Assembly: GCA_947652605.1 (NCBI GenBank)
Contig: OX393581.1
Location: 47,515,924 to 47,579,923 of the forward strand
Direction: 5' to 3'
Length of the DNA: 64,000 nt
DNA from: Elmis aenea
Lineage: Eukaryota; Arthropoda; Insecta; Coleoptera; Elmidae
Part shown: piece by piece, positions 56,664-64,000 of the stretch
Layout: the number at the start of each line of letters is the position of its first letter
How positions within the stretch are numbered: position 1 is the first letter of the stretch
Position numbers and translations under genes: made by a program
Notes under the pieces: generated by a model
Databases searched by the model: none
Told to the model about the DNA's origin: nothing
Seen by the model: only the letters and a program-made list of their open reading frames with translations

Positions 56664-58312
56664 TCTCCATCCCCTGAAGAAGTTTTGTAAGGGACGAACA
56701 GAACTTTTGAAGATGGTACTTCAGGTGTTGTCCTCGGTTTCTTTTTGCATGGAACATTTTGTCGATACTTGTAACAGATTACACCTAAAACAATTGTAAT
56801 AATGATTAATATTGGTGTTGTCCATAAATGGGTTATATCGACGGCGGTCTCGTAGGCCAAGGGAACCAAACGGTTTTCTTCTTCTTGGAGCTTGTGGAGG
56901 CTGTCGAGTGATATTTTTTCGAGTCGAATAGGGGTTGTCTTGCGTTTCAAATTGATCGAGATTGTTTTAATCTTGGGTAACGTTAACGGTTGTTCATGAA
57001 TGACCTCCTTGGAGTTGACATAGCAATCTTCGGGTGTCTTGAATTCACAGGACGGCGGTAGTTGAATTAAAAATGTTCCTTTAAGGGCTAACACACCAGT
57101 GGTGGAGCACTAAGTTAGAATTTTTGTAGTTTTGGGAAAAATACCAATGTAGTGGGCTGCTGTTAGTTGTTCAATGAGGGTGCTGTTGACTGATACTTGC
57201 ACGTGGTTACACATCGCTTCTTCGTTGGAGAGCTGAAGAATTTGGACGATGCAATCTTGCAATTTTTTGTTATATTGAATTGATACACTGGGACATAAGT
57301 AGCTAAGTCCGAGTTTCTTGCATGGCATATTTGTGTATTGGTAAAATACGGTATTAATTGTCAGATAAGGTGCTGGTGGTATAATAGTAGTATAGTTATT
57401 GGTTGGTATTGAGTATAAGCGGTAGTGGGTGAATGATTCGGGATGTAAAAGAGGGAAGTGTAGTATAAAAATGATTGTTGCATTGGAGTAATATGCGTCG
57501 ACAGAAATGACATCATAGTACATATGGAGTTCTTGGTCTTTTGTATATAGTAATTGTTCTTTTGAATGATGTTGTAGCATGATATCAATTATCGATTTTA
57601 GTTCATCGATTTTTAAAATGCTATTGTGCAATGTATTGATTCTTGCAAAGGTGATCGCGTTTTCGAGGTCACTTAGAAGCTGTAATATTAGTTGTAGTGA
57701 TAAACTTATTTGATCTAATGTAATTTTAGCTCCCGTATATTGGTTAAAATCGGAAGTAACTTCACCATTATCGGCTTTGATTTTGTTAACTTCTTCTGCG
57801 ATTGTTTCTTGATTTTGATTTATTAAGGATATACTAGTGTTAAAGTTCTCCAAAAGTTTTGTCGTTAACGAAACGTGTTTGTTTAATCGTTGAATTACGT
57901 TCTTTTCGTTATTTTGTAATGCTGTTATGGCTTTGTCATACTGTTGGGCGTCGTCTTGATCTAGATTGCCGGATATGAATTTTATGACGCTGCCAAGGGC
58001 GTTTATTAAACCTCTTTTGATTCTGTATGATGGAGAAATAGCTTCGAATTTTCGATAGACTGCTTCGAACTGAAACTGTAGTTCTTGCTTAAAATTAAGT
58101 AGACTGTTGCCAAAATAAAGGTGTTCACTTTTAATTTTATCTGCGATTGATTCGTAGTGTGTTTGCATGGCGTCAATTTCTATCGCTATCGGTGTCAAAT
58201 TGTAGTAGTGAATGAAATCGTGAGTGCTAGTTTGTATTTTTGCTTGGCCCAGCTTGAGGGGAAGTACTCCTGGGTTGTCCTTGAGGTCTTGGATTTGTAT
58301 GTCTTGACCCAT
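56651..58312 (-). pseudogene. Errantivirus envelope glycoprotein gene, one in-frame stop
   Basis: A class-I-type fusion glycoprotein of the gypsy/baculovirus-F kind, which would mediate membrane fusion. The frame starts near ATG 58310-58312 (or the TTG at 58322) and is open to TAG at 57110-57112, then continues in the same frame to TAA at 56651. Visible features: a furin-type site RIKR about 100 residues in, directly followed by a fusion-peptide-like GLINALGSVIKFISGN, then heptad-rich segments (about residues 125-200), and a single membrane span near the C-terminus (PILIIITIVLGVICY) with a short basic tail. No signal peptide is encoded in the contiguous frame. It overlaps the end of pol by about 85-100 bp. 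Confidence 0.8.
56664..56675 (-). other. Polypurine tract
   Basis: Minus strand AGGGGATGGAGA sits directly before the 3' LTR (AGTTAC...). It is the expected plus-strand primer site for reverse transcription and also encodes part of the env C-terminus. Confidence 0.8.
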
Positions 58313-60490
58313 TGCGAGGATCAATCTGTAAAGATGTTATTGTATGAGGTTTATATTTTAATCTGTGCTTAATATTCTTCTTGTGACATGTAGTTGTTGG
58401 TAATTTAACTGTGACTTGATTATCAGTTTTTACAATTCGAGGCGTAAAACGGGGTTGAAGTTTATTTCGCCTTTCGGTTGTTCTTGTATATATCTTTGTG
58501 CTTGGCTTGTAAGTAATAGGCATATGTCTTTTCTTATTACGATTGCTAATAGACCTTTCTTTAATATCAATTGCTCGTTTGTTTAGTTCTTTATGAATGG
58601 CTTTTGTTTTTTCGCGATGTTGCTCGATGTAATTATTTACCAAACTCCTGTTGACATCTATTTCGAAGGGGTCTTGAGTATCCAAATGTCCATTAAGAAC
58701 ATCTATGGGTTTTTGTTTTGTAACTGTGTGAATAGAATTATTATAACCTAATATGGCGTAAGGCATTTCTGCTTTTACGTTGAAATTTTTTTTCTTTTCT
58801 TTTAATATGCGGAGATGTTCGATAAGGGTAGAATGAAAGCGTTCTATCATTCCATTAGATTGGGGGTTTTCAGGTATTATGTAGTGCATTAAAATTTTGT
58901 GAGTGTTTACAAATTCTTGCATAACGCCGTTTTTAAATTCTGTTCCATTATCGGAAACTATCATCTGAGGTAGGCCATGGTGCGTTATGAATATTAAAAA
59001 TGCATTTAAGACATTGACTGCATTTGAACCTTCTATTGGATATGCTTGTGCGTATTTTGAAAAAGCATCTATAATGGTTAGAAATTTTTGTCCGCTAGCT
59101 TGAAATGTGTCGATGTGAATAATTTCGAGTGGTTTCGTTGGTGTTGGAGTTAACATAAATTTTGGTTTTTCGGGACTTCAGTCGTATTTGTTCGTTTGGC
59201 ACGTGTCACAAAAATTGATGTAATCTTCGATATCGTTTTTTAAAGATGGCCAATAGTATTTTTTCCTGATTCGAGCTTCGGTTTCGTTAGTACCACGATG
59301 GTTGGTTTTACCTTCATGATAATTCGTTATAATTTCTCTTTGCCTGTCGGTGTTATTAACGTCTTCTAATATGTAGGTGCATTTGACAAGGTCGTAAGCT
59401 GTATTTTTGAATGTTCTTCTAAGTAGGTCACATGTAATTTGATAATAGCTGTCTGGTGTAAAGTAGAGAGCATTTTTATATTTTGGTTTAATATATTCTT
59501 TGAAAAATGTAATTAAATTATTTTCCAGGTTATCTAGTCCTATTTGTGCATGTATGCGTTTTTTGTTCGAAAAGCATTGTTCTATTATTGGTTTAGCCGG
59601 GTTATAATTAACAAAATTTTATTTAATTTGGTTGTTGTAGTAGTTTAAGGGTTTTTCAGAAATTGGGATATTAATTATTGGATCTTCGTGATTTGTATGT
59701 ATTGTAATGTTATCGCTTTGAGGCGGTTCGTCACATAGTTCGTCAGCTGTTTCTGTTGCAGATGTTTCTAAATCTTTGGCATGTCGTAGGTCAGATTTTT
59801 CATAAGCTGTTTCTGTTGCGGAGGTGTCGTTACTCTCTCTTCGTTCGGGTAGGTCAGGGATTTCATCAGGTGATATATCCTCTGATACATTGTTGTACAT
59901 AGATGCGTTGTCTTCGTCCGTTGTTGTCATTTTGTTATTAAAATCTTTCATGAATTCAGATAAATCTAAAGTTTCTTTTGTGTTAATTTCTGCTCTGGAA
60001 ATCGAAATCGAGCCTTCTTTTTCTTTTACAGGTAATTTAACGCGAGTAACTGTGTGAGGTTCTACTAACTGAATTGAGTAAAATAGATTTTTATTAGTTT
60101 CGTAATATTGTATTGGTAAAGTTGAAAACTGCGTAATTAATTCGGAATTTGGGAAATCTAAATGAGCTAGCATCAGCTTAAGATTATCTAAGCCAATTAA
60201 GCCGTCAAAAGTTTTATGAAATTTAAACAAACAAAATTCAAGGTTGGAATCTGAGTTAAATTCTTTAAAACTTGGAATTGAAGCACAATACTCCTGAGAA
60301 TAGTTTTGAAAAATAGAAGTAACAACAAAAGGTTCGTGTCGTATATAATCAGTAAAGTATTTGAAAGCGATATCGGGATTAATAAATGATTTCGTAGAGC
60401 CGGTATCAATTAGTAATTTTAATGGTGGTTCGGAAATTGTTATGTAGGGTAATTCTTTTTTGTCAGTAAAAGTGTGCAGTTCTACTATGT
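58227..60490 (-). pseudogene. pol: protease and integrase without reverse transcriptase
   Basis: The frame is -1 relative to gag and open from about 60490. Protease: LLIDTGSTKSF with the catalytic DTG at about 60399-60407 and a later FDGLIGLDN flap-like block. After SISISRAEIN (about 59985) it passes directly into an acidic Asp/Glu/Thr linker (residues such as SATETADELCDEPPQ), then TAA at 59619-59621. The same frame resumes with the zinc-finger of integrase (YHEGKTNHRG...FCDTCQTNKY, HHCC), TGA at 59178-59180, and the integrase core from 59156. The core shows HIDTF, VSDNGTEF and MIERF, a DD35E triad. RT and RNase H, normally about 2 kb, are missing between the protease and the linker. Confidence 0.85.
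58325..58345 (-). promoter_or_regulatory. Candidate env splice acceptor
   Basis: Minus strand ACAATAACATCTTTACAG ends at 58326, and the env frame lies directly after it. Errantivirus env is made from a spliced RNA. The absence of a signal peptide in the contiguous frame supports an upstream leader exon. The donor was not identified. Confidence 0.5.
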
Positions 60491-61705
60491 TACTTGCGGT
60501 TCGTTGTCGTCCAATTGAAAATTTTGTTCATCATATGTTTGTTCGAATTGACTGTCAGGTATAAATTCATCAGTTGGTACGTCATCGGAGTAGTCGCCGT
60601 AGTAATAATGGTCATACGAGGGGTTTTCATAAAGTTGTTCGTTTTGTTCAATATTAAAGAGTTCTTCAGAGACGAATGTAGGTCGAGATTGCGGTTTAAA
60701 ATGATTTACTCTTTGACTTTGCATCGTTGGAAGTGTATTTCTCGTAGAGATGCTCATTGGTGTCGGTTTCGGTTGTTGTGAGGGTCCAGGATTGTTTCTT
60801 GGGGTCCACACGTTTTGCGGTCTACCAAACACTTGCTGATTCGTTGGGAAACGCTGTGGTTGTGGGTTTGGCTTTGGTGTTATCTGTATTGGTCCTCTAG
60901 GGAACTGTTGTGTGGGCGTTTGCGATTGCCACATTATTGGTTGTCTATATTGAGTTGGTAAAGTCATTTGCATAGCAGGTTGATGTTGGGTATGCTGTGG
61001 TCTTCTGTTGGTTAAAAACGTAGACGGTCCATGATGTTTTTGTAGGTATCTGATATTTTCTTCTTCTTGAATAAATTGGATCGCTTTGGCTAGGGAATCT
61101 GGTCTCATAGCTCGGATGGTTGCGCCAAGTGGTTCTCGTAATCCAGCCAGGAAGGTGGTTAACGCTTGCTGCCTGAAGAAGTCTTTCTTGCTTTGCTTCA
61201 CCGTAATGTTGTTGTTGTGAAGCTCTACATAATTGGATATGGTGTTTAACAGCCTTAAGCACTTCTCATAAAACTGTAGTGGCGTCTCGTTTGGTAGTTG
61301 TCTCATGTTCACCAGGTCTCTTGTGAGGGAGTTTTCATCACGTCGGTCTCCAAAATGTTGTATCAAGGTATTTTTAATATCGTTCCAGTTGTCGCAACTA
61401 TGAATCGATACGACTTCTTTTGCTCTACCAGTGAGCTTACTTAAAATGCCGTGTAAAAGGATGCAATTCTGGATGCAATTGACATTTCCAGGTGTTGCGT
61501 CGTAGTAATAATTAAAAAGTTTTGTTGCAACGGTAATAAATTCGTTTAAATCGTTGGGGTTACCGTCGAAACTTTGTAAAATACACAAATTTTTTACGTC
61601 GAATGATGGATGAGCCATTTCGATGCTTAAATTTGCAATGAGGTTCACTAAATCTAACTCTGCGTCAAGGTTCACTGAAGGATTTTGGACAGAGGAGTCT
61701 GACAT
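60485..61705 (-). CDS. Errantivirus gag, 406 aa
   Basis: Structural capsid protein. ATG at 61703-61705, TAG at 60485-60487. The N-terminal 250 residues are capsid-like (QSFDGNPNDLNEFI, HSCDNWNDIKNTLIQHFGDR, LRLLNTISNYV, LAGLREPLGATIRAMRPDSL). A Gln/Pro/Arg-rich region (about 255-340) and an acidic tyrosine-rich end (YDHYYYGDYSDDVPTDEF) follow. There is no CCHC zinc knuckle, as usual for the gypsy/17.6 group. The frame is completely open, unlike pol and env. Pol follows in the -1 frame, so a ribosomal frameshift near the gag stop would be required. It is the most likely functional product of this copy. Confidence 0.9.
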   Translation of the reverse strand: MSDSSVQNPSVNLDAELDLVNLIANLSIEMAHPSFDVKNLCILQSFDGNPNDLNEFITVATKLFNYYYDATPGNVNCIQNCILLHGILSKLTGRAKEVVSIHSCDNWNDIKNTLIQHFGDRRDENSLTRDLVNMRQLPNETPLQFYEKCLRLLNTISNYVELHNNNITVKQSKKDFFRQQALTTFLAGLREPLGATIRAMRPDSLAKAIQFIQEEENIRYLQKHHGPSTFLTNRRPQHTQHQPAMQMTLPTQYRQPIMWQSQTPTQQFPRGPIQITPKPNPQPQRFPTNQQVFGRPQNVWTPRNNPGPSQQPKPTPMSISTRNTLPTMQSQRVNHFKPQSRPTFVSEELFNIEQNEQLYENPSYDHYYYGDYSDDVPTDEFIPDSQFEQTYDEQNFQLDDNEPQVT

Positions 61706-61905
61706 AAAAATACTGTACTTACAGAACGAAGGTTATGGCAAGTTGCATGTCCTTCTGGTCCTTTTTTGAGTAATCCAATGGTTAGCTTAGATGCTGCCTT
61801 TGGGACGATGGTTCACTGTAGTCACTGAACTTTAAAGTTAAATAACCACACTATCGCGAATAAACGTTTTAAAAAACGAAGAGGATCTTTAGAGACTCTT
61901 TCGCG
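61706..61905 (-). other. Errantivirus leader
   Basis: About 200 bp between primer site and gag ATG, on the minus strand. No ORF of note. It would hold the packaging signal and possibly the env splice donor, neither of which can be pinpointed by eye. Confidence 0.5.
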
Positions 61906-61923
61906 ATCCTACCGACTGCGCCA
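61906..61923 (-). other. tRNA-Ser-type primer binding site
   Basis: Plus strand ATCCTACCGACTGCGCCA equals the 3' end of an insect serine tRNA including CCA, so the minus strand TGGCGCAGTCGGTAGGAT is complementary to it. Its first T overlaps the end of the 5' LTR. Use of tRNA-Ser is known for the 17.6/297 group. Confidence 0.8.
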
Positions 61924-62139
61924 GTTAAATAATTTTATTTAACAAATTGATTTTTAAAAACTTTTATATTTTAATTCAATTGTAAGTACATAAAAAAGTG
62001 AAATTAACTGTTATAAGATTACATTCAGACTGATGGTCTAACTACGTGTTTTACACTATGTATTCTTTATCTTGGGTGTTGAATTGCAGCATATCGCAGC
62101 TTAGGAATGTGCCGCTTCAGCGTCTATTATAATGTAACT
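61923..62139 (-). repeat. 5' LTR of the errantivirus (217 bp)
   Basis: Same length and, by eye, same sequence as the 3' LTR, flanked outside by CATA (62140-62143). Drives transcription on the minus strand from the ATCAGTCTG initiator region. No mismatches to the other LTR were seen, which implies a recent insertion. Confidence 0.92.
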
Positions 62140-62208
62140 CATACGATAGGCAGCCAATAACAAGTGCTTGGATAACCAAAACTTAACGACGGTATAATGT
62201 GATAAAAT

Positions 62209-62660
62209 CAGGAACCCGAACCGCAAAGAATAACGGTTCAGTTCCGGTTACCGATTCGATAAATTTTAACTTTTCGGTTTACGTTCTGAACCACCAGTTT
62301 TTATTTTATAATGATTTAGTAATCGGTTGGGCGGCAACGGTTCAGTTCCGGTTCCGGTTCAATGCAAAGTATGATGACAATGCATGTTTATAAGTCAAAT
62401 TGTCTGACATTTTTCCCATTTTGCTAAAATGTAATCAAAATGACAAAAATAAAAAATTTACAGTCATTAAAAAAAATGAGCGAAACCTTGTGTGAACCGC
62501 TGGCTGGAGCTGTTTGAACCGGTTCATACCAGACGGTTCGGTTCGATTTTGCGGTTTTATGATCTTTTAAATTAAAGGTTTACTTGCGGTTCACGATTCA
62601 CGAAAAAAGCACCGCTTCGTTCCGGTTTTTGTTCCGGTTCCGGTTCGGTTCAGGTCACTA
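62209..62660. mobile_element. hAT MITE, 452 bp, GGTTCCGGTT-rich
   Basis: Exact 8-bp duplication GATAAAAT at 62201-62208 and 62661-62668. Ends: CAGGAACCCGAACCG and CGGTTCGGTTCAGGTCACTA. Both sides contain strings of GGTTCCGGTT/CGGTTCAG. The centre is AT-rich and non-coding. The right tip is extended or eroded compared with the left. Confidence 0.8.
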
Positions 62661-62734
62661 GATAAAATTAATTCAAATATTTTTAATATTGTTCTAAATA
62701 TTTGTCTGTTTCCATGCTTTTGCGCAGCACTGTA

Positions 62735-63480
62735 TATGTTTTAAAAGAAATTCATGTTAGTCTTTTAGCGTATAGCCAAGTTGGGCAAGGGATAATGATG
62801 TTAGCAATTGTTATCAAATTATCTCATTGACCAAATTTATAAACATGAAAGTTTACTCACTGATAGTTGACAGAGTATGGGCTCCAAACTGTGACAACTT
62901 TCCTATCATCATATTATAGTAATTGATAAAGGCATATGATATGTTAAATTAGCCAGTATATCAAATACGTTATATGTAGGCAATATTGCAGTGTTTTTAA
63001 GAACATAGATGGATCTCGGACACATTAAAGTAAAAGGTTTGGTTAAATTAGCAGAGTACCTACCTACGCGGTGTGTTTTTACGTGCTTGGCAGGAATCTA
63101 CACTTAAAATATACATTTTACAAGACAGGCTTATACCGAGTAATGGAATGTTAAATGTTGATCTTTCATGTTAGTTTGACATTTAAAACCCCTGCAGACC
63201 ACTTAATTTCCTCAAATACTTGCTGAAACTACGTCGTTTAAGACAAACATTTAAATTTATTTTATCACAAAAATAATTTTTTGTGAGGTCGTGTTATATT
63301 GTATTTTTCAAATTCAATTTCATTTTTAACAAGGCCATCTGTGGAACGTCGTTACATCAGTTAGGTATTTAATCACTTATGGTGTAATTAAACGGCCCAT
63401 CAAATTATATTTTTGCCGGTATAGCGTAACGTCAATCCAATTATTATCGAATGCTTTGCCAACGAAGTTACACCGAGCAG
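62735..63480. other. Upstream region of the candidate gene, no repeat seen
   Basis: About 750 bp free of recognisable mobile-element termini, lying upstream of the TATA box at 63481. Any control elements of that gene would be here, but none is recognised. Confidence 0.3.
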
Positions 63481-63486
63481 TATAAA
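63481..63486 (+). promoter_or_regulatory. Candidate TATA box
   Basis: TATAAA at 63481, about 60 bp upstream of the ATG at 63543, leaving room for a cap site near 63510 and a leader of about 30 nt. This fits a typical insect promoter of a small secreted-protein gene. Confidence 0.55.
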
Positions 63487-63542
63487 ACTGTACCAATTCA
63501 CATGCGACAAGTGTTATTGATAGGTTTTAATCATCGGTTATC

Positions 63543-63602
63543 ATGAAATCTGTATTAATAACATTTTTCTTCGTGTTAAGTCAACAGCACTTTAGTTTTA
63601 AG
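63543..63602 (+). CDS. Candidate first exon encoding a signal peptide
   Basis: ATG at 63543 reads MKSVLITFFFVLSQQHFSFK: a Lys2 n-region, a hydrophobic core (VLITFFFVL) and a polar end. AAG at 63600-63602 is followed by GTTAGC (donor GT 63603), giving a phase-0 exon of 20 codons. Without splicing the frame stops four codons later. TATA box, short leader, signal peptide and early intron match the usual structure of insect genes for odorant-binding, cuticular or immune secreted proteins. The product cannot be named from the signal peptide. The donor is not a perfect consensus. Confidence 0.5.
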
Positions 63603-64000
63603 GTTAGCGTGAAGTAGAGGCGGTAAAATGTAGCTCTTCAAATACTCCTTTTAATCTAATCGAGCATAACAACCTCAGAAGCAGGAAGTTTCTCTCAATG
63701 AGGAAATATATTGATTGGAATTGGCGGAGAACGCCTTCTCACATTGCACGATTAACTCCTTTAAGGACAGAACTGATTAAACCTAATGAAAAAGGGAAAT
63801 AAATTAGATTCTTCTAGAAAACCGGAAAACGAATACGTTGCTTATAATAAATTTTTGAGTTGTTTTACTGATTAATCTTTGTAATATAAATAGGCCTAAT
63901 TTTAAAATCCTTCACTTCTTTTAAGGATTCCTTGTCGAATTGCCGTACCAGTTTCAAAACTCTCATGTGTTTATCAGTTGCACTTTTAACCCTTATGTCA
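63603..64000 (+). other. Probable first intron, incomplete
   Basis: Begins at the GTTAGC donor and runs to the window edge. No acceptor-flanked coding exon could be supported within the 398 bp available. Confidence 0.35.

Larger units (their letters stand above)
56447..62139 (-). mobile_element. Errantivirus (gypsy-group LTR retrotransposon), RT deleted
   Basis: A complete insertion by structure: two 217-bp LTRs that appear identical, 4-bp target duplication CATA (56443-56446 and 62140-62143), a tRNA-Ser-type primer site, a polypurine tract, and minus-strand gag, protease, integrase and env regions. LTRs start AGTTA and end TAACT, like the 17.6/297 group. The internal part is only 5.26 kb. 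No reverse transcriptase motif (LPFGL or YxDD) is present in any frame between gag and integrase. Three in-frame stops lie in pol and env. It entered an already truncated foldback. Confidence 0.9.
54845..62732. mobile_element. Tc1-like element swollen by nested insertions
   Basis: CGGTGCTGCGCAAGAGTATG at 54845 (after TA) and, inverted, CAGTGCTGCGCAAAAGCATG ending at 62732 (before TA) are a pair of termini that continue as GAAACAGACAAATA with ATTTAGAAC-type sequence inside. The form TACAGTGC...CAAAAG is typical of Tc1-type ends. Between them lie a decayed hAT transposase, half a CAGGGGG/CAGGGTG foldback, a 5.7-kb errantivirus and a hAT MITE. Without these the original element would be well under 1 kb. 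A related terminus is at 30579. Pairing of these two ends as one element is inference. Confidence 0.6.

Noticed and set aside
60197..60409. Leucine-rich minus frame resembling a membrane segment
   Set aside because: It overlaps the protease frame out of phase; the DTG-containing frame is the real one.
60945..61262. 105-codon minus frame inside gag
   Set aside because: Out-of-phase shadow of gag with no domain.
1..64000. tRNA or rRNA genes
   Set aside because: No cloverleaf with A and B boxes was seen; the only tRNA-like match is the 18-nt primer site of the errantivirus.

Overview
The window is AT-rich eukaryotic DNA packed with insect-type transposable elements: RTE- and jockey-like LINEs, hAT, Tc1/mariner and pogo/Tigger relics, and an env-bearing errantivirus. 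There are no operons, ribosome binding sites or dense coding. An insect is the clear reading. The order cannot be fixed from sequence alone. The window looks like a large intron or intergenic stretch in which almost every recognisable ORF belongs to a mobile element, usually broken.

Layout. 0-13 kb: a 218-bp tandem duplication, a 1.8-kb foldback element, an RTE-like LINE nested inside a second foldback, and a mariner-like transposase relic followed by another LINE. That LINE was itself hit by a 1.5-kb hAT element (8-bp duplication GTTGCAAG, with a foldback inside it) and by a TA-flanked MITE. 13-17 kb: a pogo/Tigger-like element with a psq-type DNA-binding fragment, interrupted by a 173-bp MITE and carrying another foldback that holds a mariner-like transposase relic; then a possible 74-nt exon. 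18-33 kb: a two-copy MITE, several CAGGGTG foldbacks, a candidate host-gene first exon at about 22.4-23.24 kb, a LINE 3' end, a decayed hAT transposase and a hammerhead-like motif. 33-54 kb: hAT MITEs with 8-bp duplications, two jockey-type LINE relics, more foldbacks and two minisatellite-bearing TIR elements. 54.8-62.7 kb: one Tc1-like element swollen by nested insertions, among them a 5.7-kb errantivirus with visually identical 217-bp LTRs. 63.48-63.6 kb: a TATA box and a signal-peptide exon ending at a splice donor, the best host-gene start in the window.

Two themes stand out. First, a large set of TA-flanked CAGGGTG foldbacks with arms of roughly 100-900 bp shares an inner box resembling ATCTCGTAAACGGTAAGAG behind otherwise different arms. 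They look like non-autonomous mariner-type elements, and one still holds a transposase relic. Second, the errantivirus keeps gag, protease, integrase and env regions, but no reverse transcriptase/RNase H is visible and three in-frame stops are present. Identical LTRs in an element lacking RT suggest recent retrotransposition in trans.

Host genes are sparse and provisional: exon candidates at 16.9, 22.4-23.2 and 63.5 kb and a small secreted-type ORF at 53.2-53.4 kb. No tRNA, rRNA or CRISPR was seen. Repeat boundaries and arm identities were judged by eye.
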